Positions 46,900 through 54,967 of a DNA stretch of 64,000 bases are shown piece after piece. The translations under genes and the position numbers were made by a program. The DNA is from a virus. Under the pieces are notes generated by a model. It was not told the DNA's origin. It was given only the letters and a program-made list of their open reading frames with translations, and searched no databases. The DNA is taken from positions 1 to 64,000 of IMG/VR virus record IMGVR_UViG_3300043775_002630. One strand, 5' to 3'. Numbering within the stretch: position 1 is the stretch's first letter; the number at the start of each line of letters is the position of its first letter.

Positions 46900-47599
46900 T
46901 CACTGTGAGCTTTTCTCCTGACGGGGCTATAACGACGCGACTTAAGTCTAATTTGGGTTCATTGTCATCCATAAATTTCTTTATGAATTTTGAGTCTGCT
47001 AAAGGCATTTGTTCTGAGAACTTAGCAATTTCACCTTTATCAGTATTTCCATCCACTGAGACAATTTCTCTTTGGAGTCTTAAAGTTCTTCTTGGTGCGA
47101 TTCTACCTTGGGGGTATGTATTTAACTGATTTGTTAATTCGATTGATTGTCCGAATGTAAGTGGTCTTAATTTAACATTTTTTCCTGACATTGGTAACAT
47201 AACGGTCCAAGTTCCATCTTCATCGGGAGACTTTCCTTTATTGATATCCAATTCACTCAAATCAACATTTGTTTTGAATGGGTTACCTGTTTTTGGGTCA
47301 GTTACCGTAATTTCCATATCAGAACCAAAAGATGTATTACGTAAGAAAATTAAAATCGCTTCAACATCACCTTCCATTAATTCTTCAGGTCTAAGACCTG
47401 GTTCATAAATTTTGGCTCTTAATAGATTCAATGTCATATCTCTACCACCAGCCATAAGAATATTTTCATCTGCAGCTGTTAGGTATCCGACTTTTACACT
47501 GTCTTTTTTATTTTTGTAAAAAATTCCTTTTGATGGTAGCGGTACCACATCGTGTGGTAATGAAAATTCCATCTGTCCATATTGTGCTGATTCATCCAT
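46859..47599 (-). CDS. gp26-like baseplate hub / tail assembly protein
   Basis: This 246-residue protein contains VVPLPSKGIFYKNKKDSVKVGYLTAADENIL near the N-terminus. The LPSKG.FY and TA.DE.IL phrases are typical of T4 gp26-type proteins (208 residues), which act in hub assembly or as tail chaperones. The middle is charged and the C-terminus ends VGFGVEFFRPFF. It lies between the tube gene and the tape-measure candidate, the usual place for tail assembly chaperones. The upstream unit ends in a terminator that falls 8 bp before this start. Confidence 0.7.
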   Translation of the reverse strand: MDESAQYGQMEFSLPHDVVPLPSKGIFYKNKKDSVKVGYLTAADENILMAGGRDMTLNLLRAKIYEPGLRPEELMEGDVEAILIFLRNTSFGSDMEITVTDPKTGNPFKTNVDLSELDINKGKSPDEDGTWTVMLPMSGKNVKLRPLTFGQSIELTNQLNTYPQGRIAPRRTLRLQREIVSVDGNTDKGEIAKFSEQMPLADSKFIKKFMDDNEPKLDLSRVVIAPSGEKLTVNVGFGVEFFRPFF

Positions 47600-47606
47600 A
47601 ATAAAA

Positions 47607-47631
47607 AACCGTAGAGTTTAGCTCTACGGTT
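47607..47631 (-). terminator. intrinsic terminator after tail tube gene
   Basis: On the minus strand a perfect 10-bp stem AACCGTAGAG/CTCTACGGTT with loop CTAAA is followed by TTTTTTATT. It lies 36 bp after the tube stop and immediately before the gp26-like start. It would limit chaperone expression relative to the abundant tube protein. Confidence 0.88.
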
Positions 47632-47666
47632 AAATATAAATTGAAAAAAAAGTAAATAAACAATTC

Positions 47667-48155
47667 TTAATAAATTAACACACAACGGTCCATTCTAAGT
47701 GTTGTTGCAATGGTTGCTAATCCATCCTGACTGTAATTCAACTGGTTAAAGTTAACATCACTTAAGAATGTTCCATATAATATCCATTTTTCTACTACAA
47801 CACCTGTTGGGTCTAACATCTCAAGGTCGACATCTTTTTTGTAACCCGCAGCATAACCCATACGACCAGTTACTGATTCCGCACATAAACGAACCCATTC
47901 CATCATAGCTTGTGCGGCTGAAGGTCCAATTGGGTCACGGAATGTTACCGGAATTGTCTGCCAGTTAAATCTACCCGCAACGAATGTAGATGTATTTAAA
48001 AACGGTATTTCAACCGGATTAATTGTAATGTGTGGTCGAGCAGCGCTCTCAACAAACCATTCGTTGATACCCAAAGATGATGGGAACCTTAGAATGAATC
48101 GGTTCATTCTTTTAGGTTCGTAAGGTATCGGCATTTTCATTAATAAATCAGCCAT
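47667..48155 (-). CDS. tail tube protein, gp19-like
   Basis: This 162-residue protein matches the gp19/T4 tube family in size (163) and pattern. The N-terminus has KRMNRFILRFPSSLGINEWFV, then NWQTIPVTFRDPIGPSAAQAMMEWV, and it ends in a LDPTGVVVEKWILYGTF...NFNQL-type strand set. Hexameric rings of it stack to form the inner tube that carries DNA through the sheath. It has its own leader with a TATTTATA motif and its own terminator, consistent with high late expression. Confidence 0.92.
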   Translation of the reverse strand: MADLLMKMPIPYEPKRMNRFILRFPSSLGINEWFVESAARPHITINPVEIPFLNTSTFVAGRFNWQTIPVTFRDPIGPSAAQAMMEWVRLCAESVTGRMGYAAGYKKDVDLEMLDPTGVVVEKWILYGTFLSDVNFNQLNYSQDGLATIATTLRMDRCVLIY

Positions 48156-48188
48156 TGTTCTTTGTTTCTTTTACTTTGTTAATTTATC

Positions 48189-48196
48189 TATAAATA
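48189..48196 (-). promoter_or_regulatory. TATTTATA motif upstream of tail tube gene
   Basis: A perfect TATTTATA on the coding strand, 33 nt before the tube start at 48155, in a 126-bp gap that contains no other gene. Confidence 0.45.
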
Positions 48197-48281
48197 TACA
48201 ATTTGTAGTTTTTTTACCTATTGACTTTTAAAGGTTAATTTTCTACTATTGCATTGTATCTAGTTCTAGTTTCCAGTTTAT

Positions 48282-49106
48282 TTAATATTGCTTTTTAATT
48301 CCTCCAGCTGTTGAATAAGTAGTTAATCCTTCTTCTTTGTCTTTAAAATATCCTTTAATTGCTTCTAGGTTTTTTAAATCATCATCGGAAAACCCTATTT
48401 TAGGTTCAGCAGGAATAAATTTATTTGCAATGTCTTTTTTGAGGGTCGCCCTACCTTTAAGTAAAGAAGCCATCGATTTAATATAATAAATAAAATCTTC
48501 TAAAGCTTTTATTTTTGCTTGTTCAGGGTTTTGAGCTCCTGACGCATCACCAAAACTTACAGGGTTATAACGATTCATTTCTAAATATGAACGTATAAGT
48601 TGTGTATCAGTCATTTTTTCTTCACCCGCAAACTCACGATATTTTCTTAAGTTCTTTAAAAGTTTTTCCTTATCTATACCCTGATAATTGTTTATGATGT
48701 AGTTGAAAACTCCCTCTTTAATTGTGTTCGGGTTATGACCTCTTGCGGTGATTATCGCAAAAATGGACCCGTTGTTAACCGCTTCTACAAAGTCATCCCA
48801 AGCAGGACCTGGTTTAGCTCTCATAGCATCTATTAAAAACTGTCCATCACCAGGTGTTCTGAAGTTTCTAAATGGGTCATCAGAAAATCCTACAATAGTC
48901 TCACCCTTGTAATCGAATTTTTCTTTTCCTATTTTACTTCTGTATTCGGCGAAATCATCTGTAGACATTTCTACATCATCACCATCTTCACTCTGTAAAA
49001 TAATTTTAGTTGGCATATGGACAATGTTATCATCCCAGTCAAAAGCGTAATACTTAAGGTCTGGTGTCCCGTGTTTTGATATACCTTCTTTAAATTCTCT
49101 TTTCAT
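48282..49106 (-). CDS. HAD-superfamily phosphatase-like protein
   Basis: This 274-residue protein has HAD motif I YYAFDWDDNIV near residue 18-28 (nucleophile Asp and D+2 acid). Motif II is IFAIITARGHNP, and a candidate motif IV acid lies in VSFGDASGAQ. HAD enzymes remove phosphate from small molecules, nucleic acid ends or proteins; the substrate here is unknown. The ATG at 49106 was chosen because the in-frame GTG at 49136 falls inside the terminator hairpin of the sheath gene. Its location between sheath and tube genes is unexpected for an enzyme and may mean a cargo gene inserted between late genes. Confidence 0.78.
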   Translation of the reverse strand: MKREFKEGISKHGTPDLKYYAFDWDDNIVHMPTKIILQSEDGDDVEMSTDDFAEYRSKIGKEKFDYKGETIVGFSDDPFRNFRTPGDGQFLIDAMRAKPGPAWDDFVEAVNNGSIFAIITARGHNPNTIKEGVFNYIINNYQGIDKEKLLKNLRKYREFAGEEKMTDTQLIRSYLEMNRYNPVSFGDASGAQNPEQAKIKALEDFIYYIKSMASLLKGRATLKKDIANKFIPAEPKIGFSDDDLKNLEAIKGYFKDKEEGLTTYSTAGGIKKQY

Positions 49107-49115
49107 ATTGGCAAA

Positions 49116-49138
49116 AAGTGGGGTGATTAACCCCACTT
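49116..49138 (-). terminator. intrinsic terminator after tail sheath gene
   Basis: On the minus strand AAGTGGGGT-TAATC-ACCCCACTT forms a perfect 9-bp stem followed by TTTG. It lies 15 bp after the sheath stop and only 9 bp before the ATG of the HAD-like gene, so it likely lowers expression of that gene. Confidence 0.82.
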
Positions 49139-49153
49139 ATAATTAGTAGTTTA

Positions 49154-52100
49154 TTAGATATTTTCAAACGAAGCTCCTGTTGGAGTAATGAAGAATTCGA
49201 TATCGATGAATTCAAGTGCCTTCGTTGGTTTTAAGTAAATTTTACCTGTTAATGTATTTCTGTCTAAATCTTCAGGTGAAGAACTTACTGTTACACGGAA
49301 GTCGTAAAGACCTCTATCTCTTCTGATTGAATCCAAGATTGGGTTTACAGAATCCAAGAATTGTTGTCTTACGATTTCGTCGTTTTGTTCAAACAATAAT
49401 CTTACAGCTACCGCTGAAATCAACTTACGAGCTTGTAGTAACAATCTTCTTACGTTCAATCTGTTCAATGCTGAATCAGAAACTTGTAGAGTTTTGTTAC
49501 CCCAAATTACTGTTCCTACGTCTGCGAAAGTTGCGATAGGGTTGATACGACCTTGGTAAAGAGTATCTCTATCTTCTTGAGTTAGTTTTAATCTTGCTTT
49601 GATTGAGTTTACAAGACCTCTTGTGTAACCCGCAGATGCGAACCAAGGGAATGAAATGTTATCAGTCAATGCTAAGTTTCTACAAACTTCACCTGTTGGG
49701 GGTAGATAGATTTGAGTGTTGTTAACAGTATCTCTTGTTAAAATCCAAGGATAGAACGTTGCTGTATAACTTGAGTCGATACCTGTTTGGTCAAGATTAT
49801 CAACCGCTTCTTGAGGGTAAATAATTTCAAATTGACTGTTAGCGTCAGGTGTATACATATTGTAATCAGGTGTTGTTACAATGTAAACAGAGTCCGCTCT
49901 TTCGTTAGACACCATTCCGATTGCCAATTCACACAAGTTAGAATTGTTAACATAATCGATACTTGCGGTTGCAAATACATTGATGTTTGTTGATTCAGGG
50001 TTGTTGAACGACAAGATACCAAGTAAGTATGCGTAGTAGTCGGTGTTAGCAAAGTCTTGAGTGTTGTTAGCAACAACTATTCTTTTAAATGTACCGTCTC
50101 CTGTAGCGTTAGGGTATCTAACTGATGGGTAAGCACCTTGTAAGAAACCTGATGCACCTAATGCGAATCTGTCTTGGTTTGTTCTAAACTCTCTATAGAT
50201 ATCCCATCCGTCAAATCCACCTTGGAAACACATAGTGTATTTTCTTGAATATAAGAAGTAGTATGGGTTTTCTTGAGTTGTAGGTTCGTCAGAGAAATTA
50301 GCTACACCACAAACAAACGCCGCTTGTCCACTAGTTACGAATGCATCACCGATAGTTACAATTGTTGCTCCTGAATCCATATGGAAACCTTGTGTTAAGT
50401 AATTCCAAGGTGCCGATTCTGTAGCCAAGTACCAGTTAGTAACAGGATTTTGTTTACCTTTGTATTGTAACAAGTCAGAATCAATACCTAAAGAACTTGA
50501 AAAACCTAAGTAAGTTCTTCTTACGATATCTCCTGATGAGGTTACAATGTTAGAACCACCTGCAGTTGTACCAAATGGTGGGTCAAATACTGTTTCACCT
50601 GGATAATAATATTTGTTTTTGATTATTGCGAAAGGTGATGGATTTGATGCTGTTTCGTAAACTCTTGATTCTAAACCATAGAATCCACAAGGAAGTGCAT
50701 CTATTACATATTCGTCAGATAACTCAATCATAATATATGCCGAGTTTAAAGGATATTCACCATCTGATGAACCAACTTTTTTAGCTACGAAACTGTTTGA
50801 ACCCGGGTCCATCGTACAGTTTGTGTATTTTTCATAAACAACAGGATTAGCATCTGTGTCAAAGAAATCACGAACTAAGATGTCAAATGTCATATTACTG
50901 AACGAAAGGTTAGCAATTGAAATTTTAACTTCTGTGTTAGCTGAGTTACCATCAGAGATAGAAACAAATCTAAATAATTTGTAAACCTTGTTACCTCTTA
51001 ATTCAGATACAACATAAGGTGTTTTAGGTGTTTGATATCTATCAAGGTACCAAGCGATTGTCGTTGTAGATGAAGTATCTCTCGCTTCAGGTAAAGCAAC
51101 CATTTCTGGCTGAATACCTCTAATGTAACCTTTATTATAACCATAGTTTAAAAGACCAGGGTAAGACTCCTCAACAAATACAGGAACTTGAGTTCTTGGT
51201 TTGAAGAAGTTTGTCACACCTAATACTTTTGTAATATAATTTGAATTATTTGATTGGAATGATACATCAAATGTAAATCCTGAACCTTGATAAGTTGCCC
51301 CACTCAATTGGAATGTTGCAAAAGGACTTTGTGATATACCTGAGTATGCGCCTGTTGTAACCATTTGTAAATCTGTAAGACCTGTAACTTGGTAAGTCAT
51401 ACCGTGGTCGTTAGCGTCATAGATTGAAATACCTCTTGAACGTAGAGTTGCAACAACCAAGTTATTGTAATCTGTATAAGCAGTACCACTATAAGTGTAG
51501 ATACTACCTGACAATGTTCCGTAGAATGTTCCCGAAGCGCCTGTAAAGTAATTTGAAACCGCATAATCCCAAGAATAACCTGAGTAACCATTACCTGTTG
51601 TTGGATTGAATGCTGCGTAGAACCAAGTGTCGTTGTTTCCGTCAGTTAAATCGTTAGCTTCCAAATCAATACTATCACAACCAAATTGGTTAGTTAAACC
51701 TGTAAATGTTCCATCAAGGTTTGTATAACCTGTTGTTGGGATTGCTCCGTAAACAACTGCAGTTGTTGCTGAAAGATTTGTATTACCTGATATACTTTGT
51801 ACAAACGATGTGATGTCTGAATTATAAGTTGATGTTGAACCATCCGCTAATGTATACTGAACATTCAACTCATTAGATAACACTGAAGGTAATGACGATG
51901 TGAATGTAATCGTACTACCTGATGAATATCCACTAAAGTTTGCAGTAAAGTTTTGAGGGATAGCATATCCTGTGTCAATTCCAACAGTTGTTCCATCAAC
52001 ATTGGCAATTAATCTAATTGACCAAGATGGACCAGCATCATACCCTGACAAACCTAAAATTCTTGTTACGAATAATTGGTTAGATTGTTGTAGGTAAGAC

Positions 52101-52354
52101 TTTGCAATGTAAGCCGCCTCATATTTAGGGATTTGAGTTCCGATAAATTTTACTGGTTCTGTTCCACCAAAAAATGTTTGGAATTCATCGTAATTTGTAA
52201 TGAAGATTGGTTCGAAGGCTGGACCCTTTAAAGTCTCCCCAACTAATCCCAAAGTTGTAACACCTACGCTTTGTGCTACGAAAGATAAGTCTGTTTCTGA
52301 AGTATAAACGCCGGGTGAGACGAAAACCTTTTGATTTGCTTGTGCTGTTGCCAT
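49154..52354 (-). CDS. tail sheath protein, gp18-like (enlarged)
   Basis: This 1066-residue protein has sheath landmarks at both ends. The N-terminus has VFVSPGVYTSETDLSFVAQSVG and LVGETLKGPAFEP. The C-terminus has ADVGTVIWGNKTLQVSDSALNRLNVRRLL and QFLDSVNPILDSIRRDRGLYDFRV, ending with a LTGKIYLKPTKALEFIDIEFF strand. This matches the sheath core that contracts around the tube. T4 gp18 is 659 residues; the extra ~400 residues fall in the beta-rich middle (about 130-650) and probably decorate the outside of the tail. It has a leader with a TATTTATG element and its own terminator. Confidence 0.93.
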   Translation of the reverse strand: MATAQANQKVFVSPGVYTSETDLSFVAQSVGVTTLGLVGETLKGPAFEPIFITNYDEFQTFFGGTEPVKFIGTQIPKYEAAYIAKSYLQQSNQLFVTRILGLSGYDAGPSWSIRLIANVDGTTVGIDTGYAIPQNFTANFSGYSSGSTITFTSSLPSVLSNELNVQYTLADGSTSTYNSDITSFVQSISGNTNLSATTAVVYGAIPTTGYTNLDGTFTGLTNQFGCDSIDLEANDLTDGNNDTWFYAAFNPTTGNGYSGYSWDYAVSNYFTGASGTFYGTLSGSIYTYSGTAYTDYNNLVVATLRSRGISIYDANDHGMTYQVTGLTDLQMVTTGAYSGISQSPFATFQLSGATYQGSGFTFDVSFQSNNSNYITKVLGVTNFFKPRTQVPVFVEESYPGLLNYGYNKGYIRGIQPEMVALPEARDTSSTTTIAWYLDRYQTPKTPYVVSELRGNKVYKLFRFVSISDGNSANTEVKISIANLSFSNMTFDILVRDFFDTDANPVVYEKYTNCTMDPGSNSFVAKKVGSSDGEYPLNSAYIMIELSDEYVIDALPCGFYGLESRVYETASNPSPFAIIKNKYYYPGETVFDPPFGTTAGGSNIVTSSGDIVRRTYLGFSSSLGIDSDLLQYKGKQNPVTNWYLATESAPWNYLTQGFHMDSGATIVTIGDAFVTSGQAAFVCGVANFSDEPTTQENPYYFLYSRKYTMCFQGGFDGWDIYREFRTNQDRFALGASGFLQGAYPSVRYPNATGDGTFKRIVVANNTQDFANTDYYAYLLGILSFNNPESTNINVFATASIDYVNNSNLCELAIGMVSNERADSVYIVTTPDYNMYTPDANSQFEIIYPQEAVDNLDQTGIDSSYTATFYPWILTRDTVNNTQIYLPPTGEVCRNLALTDNISFPWFASAGYTRGLVNSIKARLKLTQEDRDTLYQGRINPIATFADVGTVIWGNKTLQVSDSALNRLNVRRLLLQARKLISAVAVRLLFEQNDEIVRQQFLDSVNPILDSIRRDRGLYDFRVTVSSSPEDLDRNTLTGKIYLKPTKALEFIDIEFFITPTGASFENI

Positions 52355-52390
52355 TTAGTTATTCTTTTCTAAAAATGAATTTATTTTTAT

Positions 52391-52398
52391 CATAAATA
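52391..52398 (-). promoter_or_regulatory. TATTTATA-like motif upstream of sheath gene
   Basis: TATTTATG on the coding strand, 36 nt before the sheath start at 52354. It lies in the 124-bp gap shared with the divergent small plus-strand gene. Confidence 0.33.
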
Positions 52399-52454
52399 TT
52401 TGATTAAAACACAAAAAACTTGACTTTTGAATATGTATTTGTAAACGGTAAGAA

Positions 52455-52476
52455 TTTATTCTGCCTTTATTCTGCC
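52455..52476 (+). repeat. 11-bp perfect tandem repeat upstream of small plus-strand gene
   Basis: TTTATTCTGCC occurs twice head to tail, ending 2 bp before the ATG of the ribbon-helix-helix-like gene. A pair of direct repeats at a start codon is a typical operator layout for such regulators; binding here is inferred. Confidence 0.6.
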
Positions 52477-52478
52477 TT

Positions 52479-52643
52479 ATGGACAAAACACCTCATAAAA
52501 TAAAGAATTTAAAGATTTCTGTTGAAGCACACACAATGTTAAAAAAACACTGTGAAAAACACGGTTTAAAGATTTATAAGTTTTTGGAAAACTTAATTGC
52601 CGAAAAGTGTAAAGAAAAAAAAGATATCTACGGAGAGGATTAA
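52479..52643 (+). CDS. small ribbon-helix-helix-like DNA-binding protein
   Basis: This 54-residue protein is basic, with a plan fitting ribbon-helix-helix regulators. A short strand NLKISVEA is followed by helix 1 (HTMLKKHCEKHG) and helix 2 (KIYKFLENLIAEKCKEKK). It is the only plus-strand gene within a minus-strand structural region, facing away from the sheath gene, and its stop overlaps the convergent neighbour's stop by 4 bp. Its short leader carries two 11-bp direct repeats. It may autoregulate or repress the adjacent sheath leader; both are inference. Assignment to a specific family such as Arc or CopG is not made. Confidence 0.65.
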   Translation: MDKTPHKIKNLKISVEAHTMLKKHCEKHGLKIYKFLENLIAEKCKEKKDIYGED

Positions 52644-53683
52644 ACCAACTTGGCAACAAAGTCTATATTTGCTTCTTGACCAACAGTTTCTTTATTAACC
52701 TCAATCAAAATAATATCATTTGTGTTGAGTTGGATTAAGTCTAAATCAGAACCATAGTAATCGCCATTTATGTAAACATCAAATGAATCAACATTTGTTG
52801 TACCCATTAAATTTAAATCAATTCGGTAATCAACAATATCACTTAAACTTGTATTACCCGATGTGTAAATAAAATTGAATGGAAATTCATTTGGGTTTGG
52901 TGGCATAATCTCTGCTCGTTTAGCATTTGCCAAACTTGCATCAACTTCAAATAATTCTAATACTCTACTAACCGCGGGTTTTACTTGGAACTCTTCTTCG
53001 TCAATCAAGTAACCTAACATTGTAAAATCATAACTTTGGACATAATATTTTCTTTTGTCCAAATCCATAACAGAATTATCCGTAACGTTATCCATAATGA
53101 TTGGAACATACTGACCTTTAATAAAGGTATATGCCTGTCTTGATGAAAAAGTTTGCATCACATTTTTATTAAATGTGTTTAACTCTCTCATTCTATTACA
53201 GATTATTTTTACACTATATTTTATATCCACAGGAACAGGTTGGGGGATTGTATAAACATCATACCCTTTTACGTTTCCGTTCCAAGTAGGAACTGTAGCA
53301 TAATAAAATTGTTTTCTATTTGGAATAGTATACTGTGTGGATGGATTGGTTCCGTATTTAACTTCAGGATTTCTAACTGTTGTAATAAATGGTGGGTTCG
53401 TATTGAAGTCAGGGTCTTTGAAGTTCCAAGTTTCAGTAAACTGTGACCAATTTTGTGTTGTGATAATTTTATCAATAACAGGAACTGTTTTACCCTCAAC
53501 AACAAGTTTTAAAGAATCCTTAACAAAATCGAGCATACCCCTATCCAAATCAGCGTGTAATACGGACTTTGGTAGATATGTCCCATCTTTTTGAATATAC
53601 TCAAGAAGTTCTCGTCTTCTTTCGGATAAAATTTTTGGTGGAACTAAATCTATGTTTGGTTTTATTTGCTTTGGGAACCCCAT
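52640..53683 (-). CDS. virion structural protein, tail-terminator candidate
   Basis: This protein (347 residues from the ATG at 53683) lies immediately upstream of the sheath gene. Its middle contains GYDVYTIPQPVPVDIKYSVK, MRELNTFNKNVMQTFSSRQ and YYVQSYDFTMLGYLIDEEEF, a pattern I associate with neck or sheath-terminator proteins (gp15-like position) of large myophages. The C-terminal ~90 residues form a separate beta-rich domain (VDSFDVYINGDYYGSD). The ATG was chosen over a TTG at 53698; it begins 1 bp after the upstream stop. The exact role is uncertain. Confidence 0.62.
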   Translation of the reverse strand: MGFPKQIKPNIDLVPPKILSERRRELLEYIQKDGTYLPKSVLHADLDRGMLDFVKDSLKLVVEGKTVPVIDKIITTQNWSQFTETWNFKDPDFNTNPPFITTVRNPEVKYGTNPSTQYTIPNRKQFYYATVPTWNGNVKGYDVYTIPQPVPVDIKYSVKIICNRMRELNTFNKNVMQTFSSRQAYTFIKGQYVPIIMDNVTDNSVMDLDKRKYYVQSYDFTMLGYLIDEEEFQVKPAVSRVLELFEVDASLANAKRAEIMPPNPNEFPFNFIYTSGNTSLSDIVDYRIDLNLMGTTNVDSFDVYINGDYYGSDLDLIQLNTNDIILIEVNKETVGQEANIDFVAKLV

Positions 53684-53684
53684 A

Positions 53685-54098
53685 TTAGTTATTAACAATA
53701 AAAATTTTATTTTTACGATTTACCATATCAACCGCATTGGCGTGAAATACTGGTTCTTCAGTATCTTTGTAAACAAATGAGTCATAAACATCGGGCTTAT
53801 ATGTTACAACAATACCGTTTGGTTCTTTAGGGATATTTTCACAAGGGTATTGACAAAAATCTTCCAAGTAACCAATAACAAATGCGTGAACATTTTTTGA
53901 TTTTTCACGACGAACTCGGTCTCTACCACCCTTTCTAACTCTGAACTCCACATCACTTAATTTTACAAAGTCGGCGTGCATAATAACCTTACCATCAAAC
54001 GTTACTGAAAAAGTATGTTTGTGTAGGTTATAATACACCATAACTCTTTTACCTAAAAAGGCAGATTCAAATTGTGATTCAGTAATTAGTATTTTCAT
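53685..54098 (-). CDS. unknown protein with MKI-ITE-Q N-terminus
   Basis: I do not recognise this 137-residue protein. The N-terminus MKILITESQF resembles that of the next gene upstream (MKIIITERQY). The body contains a beta segment (NLHKHTFSVTFDGKVIMHADF), a very basic patch (RKGGRDRVRREKSKN) and a C-terminal part with CQYPCENIP. The basic patch suggests nucleic acid contact, but this is a guess. It sits between neck-like candidates, 1 bp before the next gene's start. Confidence 0.7.
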   Translation of the reverse strand: MKILITESQFESAFLGKRVMVYYNLHKHTFSVTFDGKVIMHADFVKLSDVEFRVRKGGRDRVRREKSKNVHAFVIGYLEDFCQYPCENIPKEPNGIVVTYKPDVYDSFVYKDTEEPVFHANAVDMVNRKNKIFIVNN

Positions 54099-54107
54099 AT
54101 ATTATAA

Positions 54108-54404
54108 TTATTTTGAACAATAGTTATCGTAGGTGTGAATAAAGAAATCCCTAAATTGTGATTGATACCCATTGTCAATAAGATATTGATAGATATACTC
54201 ATATAAATCATCATTACCAATTTGTTCACATAATTGTTCGACAATATTTGCCATTGATGAATCAACATATTCTCTAATTTCATCTTTACTCCAATAATCA
54301 CAAACAGAATCACGGTCCAAGTCACTTATGTGTTCATCGACATACCCCAATCTTCGTTGTAGTCTTAACATATTGTATTGTCTCTCTGTGATGATGATTT
54401 TCAT
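54108..54404 (-). CDS. small acidic protein with MKI-ITE-Q N-terminus, unknown
   Basis: I do not recognise this 98-residue protein. It begins MKIIITERQYNMLRLQRRLG, then becomes acidic and helical (DEIREYVDSSMANIVEQLC, DDLYEYIYQYLIDNGY) and ends in an aromatic/His segment. The start overlaps the previous stop as TAATG, and the next gene follows within 10 bp. The shared N-terminus with that gene suggests a common targeting or processing signal. Confidence 0.7.
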   Translation of the reverse strand: MKIIITERQYNMLRLQRRLGYVDEHISDLDRDSVCDYWSKDEIREYVDSSMANIVEQLCEQIGNDDLYEYIYQYLIDNGYQSQFRDFFIHTYDNYCSK

Positions 54405-54919
54405 TAAAATCCGTCAAATTCATTTACCGTAACCGGGGTTGCGATAATTGTTCTGTAGAATGGTTTGTAACCACCATACGTATGTTTATTGTCTGAAGTA
54501 ACCCTTCCATCATCGGCTACAGAGAAATATCTAACCTTATCTTCAGTTAAATAATAACCCAAGTAATCACCAAACATTACATCAACACCAAGTTCATCAA
54601 GATAAGATTGGTAAACAGAAAATTTCATATTACCAGGTTCCATTTGTTCAACCCTACTCTGACCTAAGAATTGTGTGGTAGGTGCCATAATTTGAACAAG
54701 ACCCTTAAGTTCAACAGGGGGTAGGTATTTGATACCACCTTCCAAAGCTTCTCCATAAACATCATCAGTATTTGTTTTATATCTGTCGACTCTATAAAGG
54801 ATTACGGTAAAGTTCATATCACCCTCTAACCACTCTGAACCCATTGCAATATCAAGGGCATAATCCTCACCACCAAAGAATTTACCTAATCTTGTAATTG
54901 GAACTAATTTTTCTCCCAT
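54404..54919 (-). CDS. virion neck/tail-completion candidate
   Basis: This 171-residue protein contains YALDIAMGSEWLEGDMNFTV, then VRYFSVADDGRVTSDNKHTY followed by GGYKPFYRTIIATPV. It is mixed alpha/beta and soluble. I associate this pattern with small neck or head-completion proteins of large myophages, but cannot name the T4 equivalent. It is the first gene of the minus-strand run leading to the sheath gene, with a TATTTATC element 3 nt before the start and an adjacent divergent plus-strand helicase gene. Confidence 0.6.
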   Translation of the reverse strand: MGEKLVPITRLGKFFGGEDYALDIAMGSEWLEGDMNFTVILYRVDRYKTNTDDVYGEALEGGIKYLPPVELKGLVQIMAPTTQFLGQSRVEQMEPGNMKFSVYQSYLDELGVDVMFGDYLGYYLTEDKVRYFSVADDGRVTSDNKHTYGGYKPFYRTIIATPVTVNEFDGF

Positions 54920-54922
54920 ATT

Positions 54923-54930
54923 GATAAATA
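54923..54930 (-). promoter_or_regulatory. TATTTATA-like motif close to start
   Basis: TATTTATC on the coding strand ends only 3 nt before the ATG at 54919. At this spacing it could not be a normal -10 element for a leadered transcript, so either the mRNA is leaderless or the motif acts in translation. Confidence 0.25.
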
Positions 54931-54967
54931 CAATTATATTGATTATTATTATGTAAAATGCTTTTTG

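Noticed and set aside
5443-48196. Reading the intergenic TATAAATA strings on the plus strand as T4-type late promoters
   Set aside because: In that orientation they would point away from the minus-strand genes; only the TATTTATA orientation is consistent with both minus- and plus-strand genes.
49107-49136. GTG start for the HAD-like gene at 49136
   Set aside because: The extra codons are the sheath terminator hairpin; the ATG at 49106 is the better start.
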